Assembly (NCBI GenBank): GCA_009733775.1
Contig: WOGZ01000052.1
Location: 62,001 to 126,000 of the forward strand
Length of the DNA stretch: 64,000 nucleotides
Source of the DNA: Alectoria sarmentosa
Taxonomy: Eukaryota; Ascomycota; Lecanoromycetes; Lecanorales; Parmeliaceae
Reading direction: 5' to 3'
The notes under the pieces were generated by a model. That model saw nothing but the letters and a program-made list of their open reading frames with translations. It did not search any database and had not been told where the DNA came from. Below, piece after piece: positions 12,505 through 23,754 of the stretch. Position numbers and translations under genes: made by a program. The stretch's first letter is position 1. Each line of letters begins with the position of its first letter.

Positions 12505-12651
12505 CCGAATCGGTATCACAATTGTCAAAGCAATTCATCGGACGATATAGCTGCTCGAGGGCAAGAACTCGGTGGATGAGGACGAGGACTAGGTGGATAT
12601 GGATGAAGCAGAGATGGGCGAGGCAAATACGGACACCTGGTCCAGCCTCGA

Positions 12652-13290
12652 ATGCAGCGTGGACATCCAACTTTTGGCTCTTCACCTCAGCAGACAGGTT
12701 ACGGCAATTCGTATACCTCGGAAAAGCAATCAAGATGCGATAGCCAGCTCCAACCGGCAGGCTTTGATCAACTGCCCGATCAACATCAGCGACCAAACTT
12801 TCACTTTGACCAGAGAGGATCAGATTTCACTGAGCCTCAACCTTCACATCAGCAGTCACGACATGACTCTCAGCCATTGAAAACAGGTCGCAAATATCGA
12901 TCAGATCCAAACCCAGGGTCGTATGGCGTACAACCACGGAGTGTTGCTTCATCGAATCCAAATCCAGGGCCGCATGGCGTGCAACCACGGAGTGCTGCTC
13001 CACCGAATCCAAATCCAGGGCCGCATGGCGTACAACCATGGCGTGTACGGAGTGCGGCTGCGCCACCTTCGCGCCGTCAATCAGATATCATTGTGAGCGC
13101 CGCCAAAGCCAAGGCAATCACCTCAAGCAAAGACCCGCGGTCATCTCGACAGTGTACCCATCTTAACCCAGCACTGCGACTTGAGTTGCGTGCTATATAT
13201 ATAAATATCCTCTTTTGCGGCTTTTTCGCAAGGGGATCGAGACTCGGACAACGGAAGAGAGCAAGGGAAACCTGGTCACGCCAAGTTTGA
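12652..13290 (+). CDS. Gln/Pro-rich repeat protein, 212 aa
   Basis: A continuous ATG frame of 212 codons. Residues 1-85 are Gln/Ser/His-rich, with repeated QSR.DSQ units. Three tandem 17-residue repeats (PNPGPHGVQPRSAA type) are followed by a Ser/Arg region and a hydrophobic-basic tail. Low complexity suggests an intrinsically disordered protein; no domain is recognised. The tail spans a tatatataaata stretch at about 13,194-13,206, so the true 3' end could instead involve an unrecognised intron. It is related in style to the broken reading frame at 10.8-11.2 kb. An acidic open segment upstream (12,593-12,700) is in another frame and may be a first exon. Confidence 0.4.
   Translation: MQRGHPTFGSSPQQTGYGNSYTSEKQSRCDSQLQPAGFDQLPDQHQRPNFHFDQRGSDFTEPQPSHQQSRHDSQPLKTGRKYRSDPNPGSYGVQPRSVASSNPNPGPHGVQPRSAAPPNPNPGPHGVQPWRVRSAAAPPSRRQSDIIVSAAKAKAITSSKDPRSSRQCTHLNPALRLELRAIYINILFCGFFARGSRLGQRKRARETWSRQV
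12906..13058 (+). repeat. Three tandem 51-bp repeats
   Basis: Three head-to-tail copies, each 51 bp, start at 12906, 12957 and 13008 (tccaaatccagggccgcatg core). The second and third are nearly identical through 35 bp, and the third diverges at its end. The period is a multiple of three, so the array encodes in-frame 17-residue repeats. Confidence 0.9.
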
Positions 13291-14187
13291 CCATTCGCGA
13301 GAAGGCGTCCTTGCGCAACTTGTTCCATCGTAAGAGAAGGGATACGTCTGGGGAGCCAGCCAGACTCGTCACCGGATCCTGCGGAAGCAAGAGGGCCATG
13401 CTATGGTCTCCTAGGCCGCCACCAATCCTTGGATAAGAGTGGACACGCACACTCTACCAAATCAATCTCCGCGTGGTGGCCACTCTGGCCAGCAATCATC
13501 CCGTCAGTCTTTCTTCACGAACGTCATACGCAAGTCAAGACGTTCGTAATCCTCATGCTATCATGATTTTTGTCGATCATGTCCCATGAAGAGTGGCTGA
13601 ACCTTCAGCTTGGATTCAGCACGCTCAACCGCTCGGGAGGTCTTTCTTCTCTTATCAGCAAGATGAATAGGCAGTCCTCAAAAGTACCCTCACGCCAAGC
13701 CACCAGGTCATTGCGGAGCCCAATCCGGGTCTCTCTCAACTTCAAATGAGAGAGTTCAGCCAAAGTCGCCTTCCGGAAGAGACTAGACCCTACTGGCAGA
13801 TTCATGCTACCCAAAAGAGAGCTCTAGCGAACATTTGTATCAGGAGAACTTTACTCATCGCAACCAGGAATTGCTGATGGAAAAGAAGGCAAAACGCACC
13901 CGGAATATGGGAAAAGGCTGCGCAGATGCAGCGACGAGGATTGAAAAGACTAACTCCTCATTATAGCCGCTACTGATAATGGCACACTGAAAAGCGAGCC
14001 TCCTCGTCGCAACTGAGAACTCTATCTCGCAACATTTCTCACCAGAATCGGCGTCGACGCGGTTCGTCCTGCGTGATGGTCAAAGAGGACCAGAGAATGA
14101 AGGGCAATGAGGAGGGATGTGACATTTGTCATTGTCGACAAGGTCGAGGCAATCGACGAAGACTATGTGGAGATTTGATCGGAGGAA
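13291..14187. other. No gene recognised
   Basis: Short opposing open frames only. Nothing resembling a protein family, RNA gene or transposon end was seen. A minus-strand frame at 13,605-13,814 is too short to support. Confidence 0.35.
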
Positions 14188-14619
14188 ATGGTAATCGCCA
14201 AACCTTCGTTATATAAAAATATACGATCTTCTGAAACAGAAGAAGGATCGAATGAGGGTTCAAGGAATCCTGTTCCTTCTGCCATCAGCAAGGTGACAGC
14301 TCTTGCATGGCAGTCAAGTATACGGGCCAGCTCTTGGGGATGGATCGGCACTCTCAGAGGACCAGTCGACGAGGTACGGCCGGAAGATATTCTGGGATCG
14401 AGCTTGGAGGCATTTGATCCCATTCGCTTCCAAAACCACTGCCACATAGTCTTCGACAACAGACTTTCGCACCTTTGGTAGATCCCTCTCTCTACCCCTA
14501 CACCTACGACCACCGAAGCTATGTCCCCATCGTATCACCGCCAACGACTACTAGGACCTTCAGCGACAAAGAAGAGTACGTGAAAAAGACTTGTGAATCG
14601 TGTGGTGGGGACGATGAAA

Positions 14620-15470
14620 GAGTACGTTGCAAAGAGCGTCCGACCTGATATGGTTACCTTGGTAGAGCCACCAGGTTCATCGGCGATCAGGAAAGATGTC
14701 AAGGTACTTCCTGCCTCCCTCAATGACCTAGTTGGCGCAGACTGGGGACGCATGGCCGTAAGGACTGGAGATAGTTCGGCTAGGTTTGGCACAAGGTTTC
14801 CCGGACCGGTTAGAGGAAGATTGGAGACTTTTCAGCGAGGCAATCCTACTTGCGTTCAAGCAAGAATATCGCTACGAATCTGCAAAGCGCGCACATCGTT
14901 GGACAATTTCGTATGATACCCCGCCCATTCGGCTGGAACTCATCTTCGATCAAGATGAGGTTTATTGGCTATTATATGGAGAACCAGGCCAATCGGAGAC
15001 TGGGGACAGTCGCGTGCGCAAACTTCTAGAATCACCCTTTGCACGACTAACCGTCCGGGGTAAGAACATGCGAGGTGACCACATTATGAGAGCAGGTTCG
15101 GAAGATTCTGGGAGATCCGTCGCCCAACAGTTCAAGTGTTCCAGATCACTGTCACCCTCCAAGGAGACCTGACAGACTCATGGAAGAAGAAGCTCGGCCT
15201 ACAGGGTGAGAGATTCAGGAACGAGCATGTGTACACAACTTTAAGATCGAATACTCGCCAGAAAGGCTGCCAAACAAGACCAAGAATGATGGCGGTAGGA
15301 AGAATCAACCTAATCCCAAGCAGAAGGATGATGCCAATGAGGCTATTTTCAAAATCGGAGGCCAATGTAAGTCTCTCGTCCGTCTCCGCAGCTGCCAATA
15401 ATCCGTATTGATGATCATCTAGGCAGCGAAACCATCCAGATCGAACAGCAACATCTGCTAGCTTGTAAAG
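14620..15470 (+). CDS. Unresolved hypothetical protein, frame-shifting exons
   Basis: Plus-strand segments look coding but change frame. One starts near 14,614 (MKEYVAKSVRPDMVTLVEPP). A second runs 14,786-15,080 (FPDRLEEDWRLFSEAILLAF, then RWTISYDTPPIRLELIF). A third spans about 15,085-15,200 (FGRFWEIRRPTVQVFQITVT). A fourth ends near 15,370 (FKIEYSPERLPNKTKNDGG), with a donor GTAAGT after it and an acceptor near 15,420. The spacers between segments are under 45 nt, shorter than the introns elsewhere here. This suggests either a decayed gene with indels or splicing I cannot resolve. No family is recognised. Confidence 0.3.
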
Positions 15471-15479
15471 CATACAGAA

Positions 15480-17066
15480 GTCTCTGTCAGCATTGTTCGC
15501 ATGTCCAAATCTATTCCTTTCAAGGGTAGATGCGTCGCTTGCTTCGCTGAGTAGACGAGATTGGAGAAGGAGCAAAAGCTCAAAGGATATGGGTCTCGTG
15601 ATTTTCGAACAATGCCTATGAGGACTGAGAAGGAATTGTTGCATTTTCTGTGACGGCATGAGAGCCAGCTGGCTATATGGACGAGACAGCGAATCGTTGT
15701 TTTATGCATCGTTATGGGCGTATACTGAAATATATTGCCGATAGACAGAATACTCTTGACTTCTCAGCTGTTTCTCTAGCTGTGGCAAACATGATGACCT
15801 GAGATTCTGTGATGGACCTTTGCTGACTAAAGACTAACGGAAGCGAGCAAGTTTGCTGACTATCGTCCTGGGCAACGACGTCAAAACTGCATCCACTGTA
15901 CATAGCAATTTCCTTCCGGTATGATCCTCTCATAAGAGTTACTCGGGTGGCTAGCTGACTCTGACTGTAGTCGTTGGTCGATCAGTCTGCTCGCACAAGT
16001 CGAGTGCCTGCGGGACACGGTTGAAATCTCCTCTCCGGAATGTTGCATCGCGAAAGATCTTCAACAGTTGTCAAGTACCCCCTATCCTTCGCCCTCGCTT
16101 GCTCCATCATTCCCAGTCAGGACTTCATATCCTGCCGTCCCATCCAGATGGTGCCCACATGGTCAACCGCCTGACGTGAGGAGGCCAAACGAGCCAACGG
16201 ACATTTCTCCTTTGCGTGACGTGTGGCTTCAGCTTCACCAGAGCTGAAAGTGTCAATTGCCACTTTCCAGCTTCTGTTAAAAGAAATGGGAATCCGCAGG
16301 GTAACAGGTGGAACGATCATCCCTCATGCGCAAATAAGAAAGCGCGGAAGAATGGTCTCACTGCTGGTCCTGACTCTCACGTTCATTCGTCCGCTTCAAG
16401 AACTCGATAACGGAATCTGTCACACCAAGATTGAGCCGAAATTGCGCCAGAGCCATTTCAACGATATAAAGCCAAGGTCGTTAACGGACTGCAAGACCCA
16501 GTGACTTCGAGACCGAATCCTGCTTCGCCACATCACCATAGCCGCTCCGCAAGCACAAACGTTCCACTCCAACGAGAAAGCGTGGATTCGCTTCCGGAAC
16601 CTCGCCTCGGTGCAAGATTTTCGCTGCCAGCCCGAGCTACGAAATCTTTCACAAAACAACTCCAGCGTCACGAGACCAAAAGCACGACGTCGTCATCCTC
16701 TCCCAGGACATGGGAGAGAGTGGAGGAGTCGCCGTGATAGACTACCTCCATCATGACGCCTCGACCCTTAAGGGCCTCGCACAAGACCCGGTCTGTAACC
16801 TGTCAAAACTCAATAATGACAGCACAGAGCACGTATTACATATAAATACTTACCTTATATACATCGGTCATGACACCTGCGTCTGGCAGCCGCGAGGACC
16901 AGCGAGGGCGAGCAGGGATGGAAGAATCCTCTGGTACATCTCGCATACTTTTTCCCTTCACAGCTGTAGGTCGTCCTTTTCTATCCGATGTTCGATTAGA
17001 AATTTTTCGTTCACAAAACTCATCATTCTCACCGTACTAATTAAATTTGTTCCTTCTCAGATCACT
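15480..17066. other. No gene recognised
   Basis: Mixed short frames on both strands. A plus frame near 16,223-16,504 begins at GTG rather than ATG and has no recognisable content. A TATA-rich patch (ttacatataaatacttaccttatataca) lies at about 16,838-16,866. Confidence 0.35.
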
Positions 17067-18783
17067 ATGGCTTCCTCCAGCAAGTCCTCTTCACTAGATG
17101 TTGATGAGCAGGCTAAACAGGACGAGCTTGTTGCAATGCAGTTGACGGTTCTCGACAGGCCTAACAAGCATTGCGGGAGCTACATACCAGCCAAACAATA
17201 TCTATACCAGCAACAATGCAACAAGGCGGGTAAAACAAACGGCCAGCAGGCCACAAGCCAATCACAATGTTCGATAGCTACAACAGTAAGTGTTCGAATC
17301 TATTTGACGAATCACCATACTCATCATCACTACAGCGGCTCCTCCCACGCGCCCAACTCCTAAGGAGCCCATGTCTAGGGACGAAGTCCTTGCAGACGTC
17401 ATTGCCGCATTGTCAAAGCTCGTCCAGGGAAATCCCCACGCCAGAGAATGGGGACCCAGCAAAGGCGGACGGAGCGTGGGTCGATGTCACTGCTGACGCA
17501 GCAGTCGCTCGCAAACAGGGTTGGCCGAGAGGCCTGATGGACCTAGGATTTTTACCCGGAGATCGCCATGCTTCTCAAAGATGTCAATTCAGACAACATT
17601 TCAACGATGGTCGAGGTTATTGCGAATCAGGCGGCGGCAAGAATCCTCAGCATCTCTATCAGAGCAGCAAAGAAGATATCGTCAAAGAAAGGAAGGCCCG
17701 GATTGAGCATCGCAAGGCCAACAAGAACGTCGACATGAACGTCCCGTGGAATATGTTTACCGTCATGAGCTCTCTTCAACGGCTCTCCACTCAGCCTGGA
17801 GGGATACAAAAATGAAAAATTCCTCGACTGTTGCTGGCCAGATCAATAGCCTTGATCGCAACCAGAACCTTGAAAAAGAAAATGACAGAATTTTCCACAA
17901 CACTGTCTCACACAGTGGTATTCGTTGGCCGCAGGTATCCCGACGCGAGAGAACGCAACCCGGTGTTAGGACTATGGATCAAAGCTTCGATGTTAAAAAG
18001 AAGCTGCAGATCTTGAAGGACAACGCACGTGTCACACGATTGCGAAGCGAGGTCAGAAAAAAGATCAAAGACGTGCATAGGAGAATGTCAACCATCCTAT
18101 ACATATATATATACCTGGAGTGTACACCCACCCGATTGGATTAGTCGGAGCTCGATTTAGGCGAGAGATTGCCGGTCCGTGGTGGCCACTACAGATGTGT
18201 GCAAAGCGCGATGGCACTCGTGCGGAGGTGGAGGCCGTGGATATCATCGTGGTAGAGGCGGCAGCAAATTTGGACGACATACAGGTTGATGTAGCGGAGG
18301 GAAGGCCAAACGGTAATCCTCTCCAATCCTCAAATGATTTCTTCGAATCTTTCTGACCAGTAATACAAGGAACGTAAGGTCACATTTCAAGATGTACCGC
18401 TCGTTCAGCCTATCACTCGCGTTCGCTTTCCGAAAGGGCATCATCCTACTGCTCAAGCCGGTGTGCCTCGCCGCCAACCAGCACCCATATCAAAGACAGT
18501 CTCAGCCGGGATGCCAGCGAATGGGATGGCCACCAAGCCAGGCGTACCTGCTGCGTCCATCCGACGACCTGTGTAAGTGCTTGGTACTCGCGATCTTGGC
18601 TGTTGTCACTGACTGAAGCACGGCTGACGGATCATAACGAACAGACAGATCCAGTCTCGTCGAAACCCAGCTCGATATCGTGCGACATCTCATCTTCGAT
18701 CGAGATACTGTCGATTCCCTGGTGTCAATTTCCGTTCTCGTGCGGTGATTTCTCGAGGCTTAGCAAGAGCAGCAAGAAGTTGA
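17067..18783 (+). CDS. Unresolved multi-exon hypothetical protein with RGG-like segment
   Basis: A chain of plus-strand segments reads like one gene. It opens at ATG 17067 (MASSSKSSSLDVDEQAKQDE). A segment MFDSYN lies before a GTAAGT donor at about 17,285, followed by APPTRPTPKEPMSRDEVLAD. Next come EDIVKERKARIEHRKANKN and a charged coil (QSFDVKKKLQILKDNARVTR) to about 18,080. A Gly/Arg stretch (GGGGRGYHRGRGGSKFGR) lies at about 18,220-18,285. A Pro-rich tail (KVTFQDVPLVQPITRVRFPK) then runs across a GTGTAAGT...AACAG intron to a stop near 18,783. Exon joins in the middle are not resolved. The RGG-like box suggests RNA binding, which is an inference. The last exon overlaps, in another frame, the methyltransferase relic that follows. 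Confidence 0.3.
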
Positions 18784-19277
18784 CAGACAACGGCGAGTCT
18801 GGAGACACATTTCGAGCGATTGCTAGATACGCCAGAAATTACAGACCGGCCGTTATAATCCTCGAGAATGTCGATGGCGCACCTTGGGAATTGATTAAGG
18901 CTGTTTGGGAAAAAGATCATGAGCCCATCGAGGAGTGCTTCGAAAAATTGAATAGTGGCAAAGATGCCATTGAGCAGGGACTCGATGCTTTCTGGGACGA
19001 TGATGACCCGCATACTCGGATCCCCCAAAGAGCACGAACACGGCGTGCCCAGGAGATCTTTGAGCGTCCTGAGAGTCTCAAAGCATTTCTCTACTCTGGC
19101 CGTGAAGTCATTGCGCTTCAAGGTCTCCCAGTTGACGAGTTGCTCCTTACACGCGAGAGCCAGAGAGAACTATTTGGCCTTGCGGGCACTACCATGACTT
19201 CCACAGTGGTTGGAGAAGCTCTCCTGAGCGCTTTGACTGTGAGCTGTAAAATTCTGACCAGGCAAAGAAGTCGATAA
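18700..19277 (+). pseudogene. Relic of C5-cytosine DNA methyltransferase
   Basis: The frame reads FSCGDFSRLSK, GESGDTFRAIARYARNYRP and AVIILENVDGAPWE, and ends ALQGLPVDELLLTRESQREL and AGTTMTSTVVGEALLSAL. In the C5-MTase family the first part corresponds to the catalytic-Cys loop (motif IV, Pro-Cys-x-x-FS; here Ser-Cys) and the ENV motif (VI). The last part corresponds to motifs IX/X, which close the SAM-binding fold. Only about 80 residues separate ENV from the C-terminal block. The arginine motif VIII and most of the target-recognition region are not visible, and no SAM-binding motif I was found upstream. The fragment is therefore unlikely to be active. It is not the RID/Masc1 type, which carries EQT rather than ENV. 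Intact expression as a small protein is possible but unsupported. Confidence 0.6.
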
Positions 19278-19449
19278 GGGTAACATCCCCATGTGAAGAC
19301 CGCATTCTCAACGACCTCATGCTGTGCGGGCTTTATGCTCGGCAGACTACGCTTCCGCTAGGAATAAGTCTCGGGTGTGTGAGCTGGAATTTTTTGCTGC
19401 GATAATAAATCGCACTATCCACAGAAGGAGGTAGATAGGGATAGGGCGA

Positions 19450-19735
19450 ACACCAGACCGAGGGACCTTCACATGCCTTCCTAGATTCGTCTATGTCGAG
19501 CGAATTTCACAAGAACGTTACTCTCAAGGGAGATGCATTCTCAAGGGAGATGCACTCTTTGCAGAATGTAGGTTTGCCAGGGGTGGTGCTTCAATTTGCC
19601 GGTAACTAACATCGGCGACAGATCTTATGGATACCTCAATGCACCAGACCGAGGGACCTGAGCATGCCGCCCCGGACTCATCTACCTCGAGCGGATCCCA
19701 AAAGGAGAAGCCTAGCCGAGCTCATTATCGTTGAT
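19450..19735 (+). repeat. Diverged direct duplication, 190-bp spacing
   Basis: A 60-bp segment starting caccagaccgagggacc at 19,450 recurs at 19,641. Both copies translate in one style (HQTEGPSHAFLDSSMSS and HQTEGPEHAAPDSSTSS), so a coding ancestor is likely. Between them lies a short direct repeat, ctcaagggagatgca, twice in tandem near 19,526-19,555. No intact gene can be assembled. Confidence 0.55.
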
Positions 19736-21690
19736 CTTGCTCATACCAAGGTCGTGTCCCAAAATCTATTTTACTCCTCGCTGAAAAGTACCAACGGATG
19801 TAGAGGCCAGGAATGGGAGGTTACTGCGCACGAGCAGAAGGGAGAAGAGGAAGGCGAAGCTGTGAGGACGAGGGTTTTTGAGGTTTCCGCGTTCCACGTT
19901 GTGAACTCTTCAACTCGCAGGCTTTCTATCTGTCACCCCAGCTCTAAACGCTTTAGCATAATTTAGCTGCGGCCTCTCCTCAGAAGATGTTTGGGATCCT
20001 GGCGTTTCTTTTTTCGTTTTCTGTCACTGCTAGCTACACTATCAGTATATGACTCAATATGAACTGAAATGGGCTTTCAGCCAAGAAGCACCACGTCTCT
20101 CATGTAGCCGTGACAAATACTCGAGGCCAAGCATAATCAGGAGCTCTCAAGTGACTCTTCGCAGCTGATTTGATATTCCCTGCTGACACTCGGAGGTCTC
20201 AATATCATCTTACGAATAGCATGAAGATATGCTGAAGCTTGTGAAAGTGGTGATAGTAAAAAGAAGACGTTTGTTTGCGGTTACACTTAGTTGCTTTCTT
20301 AGCGCCAAGCCACTAACGCCACCACCGCCACAAATGTGCTCTTCCCAGATCTCTCCTTCAAACATTTCTCATTATTCATTCATTGGTTTCGACCAGCGCG
20401 AGCTACATCCAAGAAATGATCTGTTTCTGATGACGACGTGCAACCGGCCCAGTACATCAACGAGCTATGCGCCAACCCGATTAGTTCTCATCGTCTGGCA
20501 GTCTACGGAGCTTGCACCCGATGACGAGGAGCTCACGACACGCATGGACTCCTTCACTTGACGCTGCTTGTAGGAAGATACCCACCGGCTTAGAGCATAT
20601 TAGCCTTACTGATGGTTGATGGGAAGACGATGGATCGGTTGAGAACCTCGATGCCTCAGACTTGACAGACTAGGCTCACAATAACTCAATCTCAAAGCCT
20701 GGGACTGTTTCCTCAATTATGGCTTGCTCACGATCGAGTTCGACAAAGAGCCTATGATTCGCTAATACATGGATACATGTAGAGCTTTCAGCTCCTCAAA
20801 TCGATATCTTTTACTCATGCACTGTTCTACATGGTGCCGCTACGACTTTCTTAACAGGTATCCTCGCTATCTCCATACCATCGATCAGATGAGAGCTACA
20901 GTTGTGCTAATGGTTCGCGGCGGCTACAGGAATGGGCCCCTGTAAGAAAGAAGTTGGATGGTTTAGTAATAGAGCTTACTGTCAGCATGAAGGACAGTGG
21001 CTTCACAGCCAGTCTCCAGCTTTGTCTCAATCATTTCTTCAACTTTTACTACCAATTATCACTAAGACCTCGATCGCCTTTCTCATTCAGTCAGAACTGG
21101 TGAGGAATTTCTCTGGCTGCTAAGAAACAGGAACTCTCCTTCGTTGGCATGAAATCTTCTCCATACAGAGGTTTCCCCCTCTGGTCTTTGCTTGCGATGG
21201 ATAAAACATCATCGAGTTGTTCTTCATACTGATCCACGTCTCTACTCTGTACAGATGGCTAGTAGCGTACTGAAGCATGCGTCTTTGGCATCAATTATCG
21301 AAGCACGCCTACGAAGCAAGCCACAGGCTTCTGCTTTTTGCACGCAACTCAAAGCCCGACTCCGATGCCGAATTCCGTCTCCCGCTTTCGTATTCCTTGG
21401 GAAGTGGAGACCGTACTTGATCCATATGTTGAAAGAGGCGAAGCACACTCGTAATTCGGGACGCCAAGTTTGCGCTAGATCCGATCGGGACTCGGATGTA
21501 AGTAATCATTATTTCTCATTCTACTATTCCACCGCCACGGCGGGTCAACAACCATCCGTTCGGTACACTCCAAAACTGCGTTGTGACATCTTAGTTGCAA
21601 TCAGTATGTCATGGCTTCGAACGCAGGCATATTCATGAGGAATCGGTCTCCAGATCTTCTCTTTCTCTCCTTCTCCTGGTTCTTTCCATT
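19736..21690. other. No supported gene
   Basis: Short plus frames only. One begins at ATG 21255 (MASSVLKHASLASIIEAR) and ends at a GTAAGT donor near 21,498. It could be a first exon, but no partner exon was found. The remainder holds nothing recognised. Confidence 0.35.
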
Positions 21691-22934
21691 ATGAATCAAG
21701 TCTCATCAAGAAACCTCAGAAGATATCTACCTTTGTCACCGTCCACAAAGATGCTTTTCTCAAGTGATTTCTTCCTCAATGCCGCCAAGCTGTTCCCCGT
21801 CTATGTCAGTGAAACAGACAAGCAATTGAATGACAATTTGCTAGCCATCACCGTCAAAGGACCTCACTGGTGGGAGGTGGGAGAACCCACTGCCTGTGAC
21901 ACTTTCCTACGCTGATGCTAATCACAATTGCAGGTTGGTGCTCCGCGATACCGCGAGATGATGAGGAAGGGCGAGACGGCGCTACCTGGCCCTGTTCTTT
22001 TACCCCAAGCGAAGCCTTTCTCGATTTCGTCACGAGAGAAATGCAGGGCATTGGGTTGCCTACTTGTAGCGCCTGAGCATGGCCGCCAGGTGAAAGGTGT
22101 TTTCATGCATATCCACGGAGGTGGATGGATCCTAATGGACATTGAATAGTAGGCCGGCTTGGTGATGAAACAAATTCGAGATTGTTTACTAACCGCAACA
22201 GCCAAGATACTTTCCTCCAATACCTCGCCAATGCTGCAGATCTTGCCGTGGTTTCAGTTGGATACTGACGAGCACCTGAGCACCCTTTTCCTGAGGGTCC
22301 GGAAGATTGCTATGATGCCGCTGAATGGCTTGTCAATAACTCAGAGGCCCGTTTTGGCGCTCCCTTGAAGTTTGCAGGTGGTGAAGTAAGTCTGCCCCTT
22401 ACCACGTTCTGCTCACCAATCTCTGCTGAGCACATGAAGTCTGCCGGCGCCCATCTCACGGTACTTTCCGCTCTCCATCTCTTAGAAACCCGCCCAAATT
22501 TCCGCTTCTGCGGCCTCATCCCCAGTTTCGGGCCCTATGACCTGTCCATGCTCCCTTCGGTAAGCCACATGAACCATCCGAAGCCCATCTTAACCAAAGA
22601 AATGCTCTCCAAATATGCCGATACCTTTCTCCCCAGAACCGCTCCCGAAGCACGCCGGCATCCTTCGATATCCCCCTTTTATGCCGATCTGAAAGGTTAT
22701 GGAGACAAGGGTAGACTGCCGCCTGTTCTCTTCAAGTGCGGGACGGAGGATTGTCTGTTAGAGGATACATTGTTGATGGCATTGAGGTGGCAGATGGCGG
22801 GTGCGGAGGCAGTGGTTAGAATGTACTCTGGAGCGCCACATGGTTTTTTGGTTTTTCCGCCAGAGGGGGTGAAGAGTGGAAGGCAGGGATTAGAGGCTAT
22901 CGGGGAGTTTTTGAGGGAGAAGGTTAGGGAGTAA
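21691..22934 (+). pseudogene. HSL-family alpha/beta hydrolase with in-frame stop
   Basis: Exons 21691-21876, 21934-22148, 22202-22385 and 22440-22934 join cleanly through 57, 53 and 54-nt GT-AG introns. They encode a hormone-sensitive-lipase-like hydrolase (alpha/beta hydrolase_3). The oxyanion-hole motif HGGGW is in exon 2. The nucleophile motif GESAG is restored across the third intron (GGE|SAG). The C-terminal block carries the Asp region (CGTEDCLLEDT) and the catalytic His (GAPHGFLVF). The conserved GYRLAPEHP motif reads GY-stop-RAPEHP, with the TGA at 22266-22268. Everything downstream stays in frame, so this is one nonsense change in an otherwise intact gene of about 359 codons. An editing or readthrough explanation, or a sequence error, is possible. 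The start could also be the ATG at 21751. Confidence 0.75.
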
Positions 22935-23754
22935 AGGTTCAAGAGCGCACAGGTGAGTGGACTTTGTGTTTTGTGAATCTCCATTATGCCATTCTAGTGA
23001 ACACTGGAAGGATCTAGTGACTGCCTGAGCATACTCTCAATGAATGGAGGCAAGATTTTTCATAGGGGAGCCGATCTGTACTCCGAACCACCCCCTGCCG
23101 AAGTGCAACTTTTCATGTCTCAGGTCATTTCTGGTGCAATTGTCATGATTCTTGTAGACAGCTATGAATGTCTAAGGCACTAGAAGAGTCATTAATGTGT
23201 TGACCCGTCTCACATTTTTTGTGATGGTCTGTTCATGCCTGTCGCCTATTCACTTCGGCTATACTTGCCTAGTGTGACCATAAGGCGTAGCGTCCGAATC
23301 TTGTCGCATCTTTCCGAACAGGCCCAAGACCTCACATTCGTTCACCTTTCACTAAGTCTCGAGCCACGACGTCCATGTCCTTGACTATGGTCTAGCTAAA
23401 AACTTTCATTTCTGCGGATGATCTTCCCAAGGCAGGCTTCCCAAGTTGCTCGAGGTTCAAAGGGGTCTTGATCGAAGCGTGAACGAGTGAGCGTTCGCCA
23501 TCCTCGACCGCAGCGCTTGTGGCCCGCGTGCCCCCATACTGATTTACTCGCAGTCATCGCAGGCGAAATTCATATGCTATTGCTTCAGGATCCGTCTGTC
23601 GTACGATAACGGTTCTTCACTGATTGCATACTCCGCCACTGATCGATGGGCAGATCACATTCCTCGCTATTTACACTCTCCTTTAAAACCTCTACCAAAA
23701 GGCTAGCAATTGGCATACGAAGACTATCTCCAAATAGCTCTAGACACCTTCGCT
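22935..23754. promoter_or_regulatory. Spacer and promoter region of the Cla4-like gene
   Basis: No coding sequence is recognised. The spacer separates the broken hydrolase from the kinase gene and must hold the kinase promoter. No clear TATA element was seen next to the start codon. Confidence 0.4.

Noticed and set aside
22202..22300. Ultra-short intron removing the hydrolase stop
   Set aside because: The only GT-AG pair spanning the TGA is about 33 nt or less and would delete the conserved APEHP motif.
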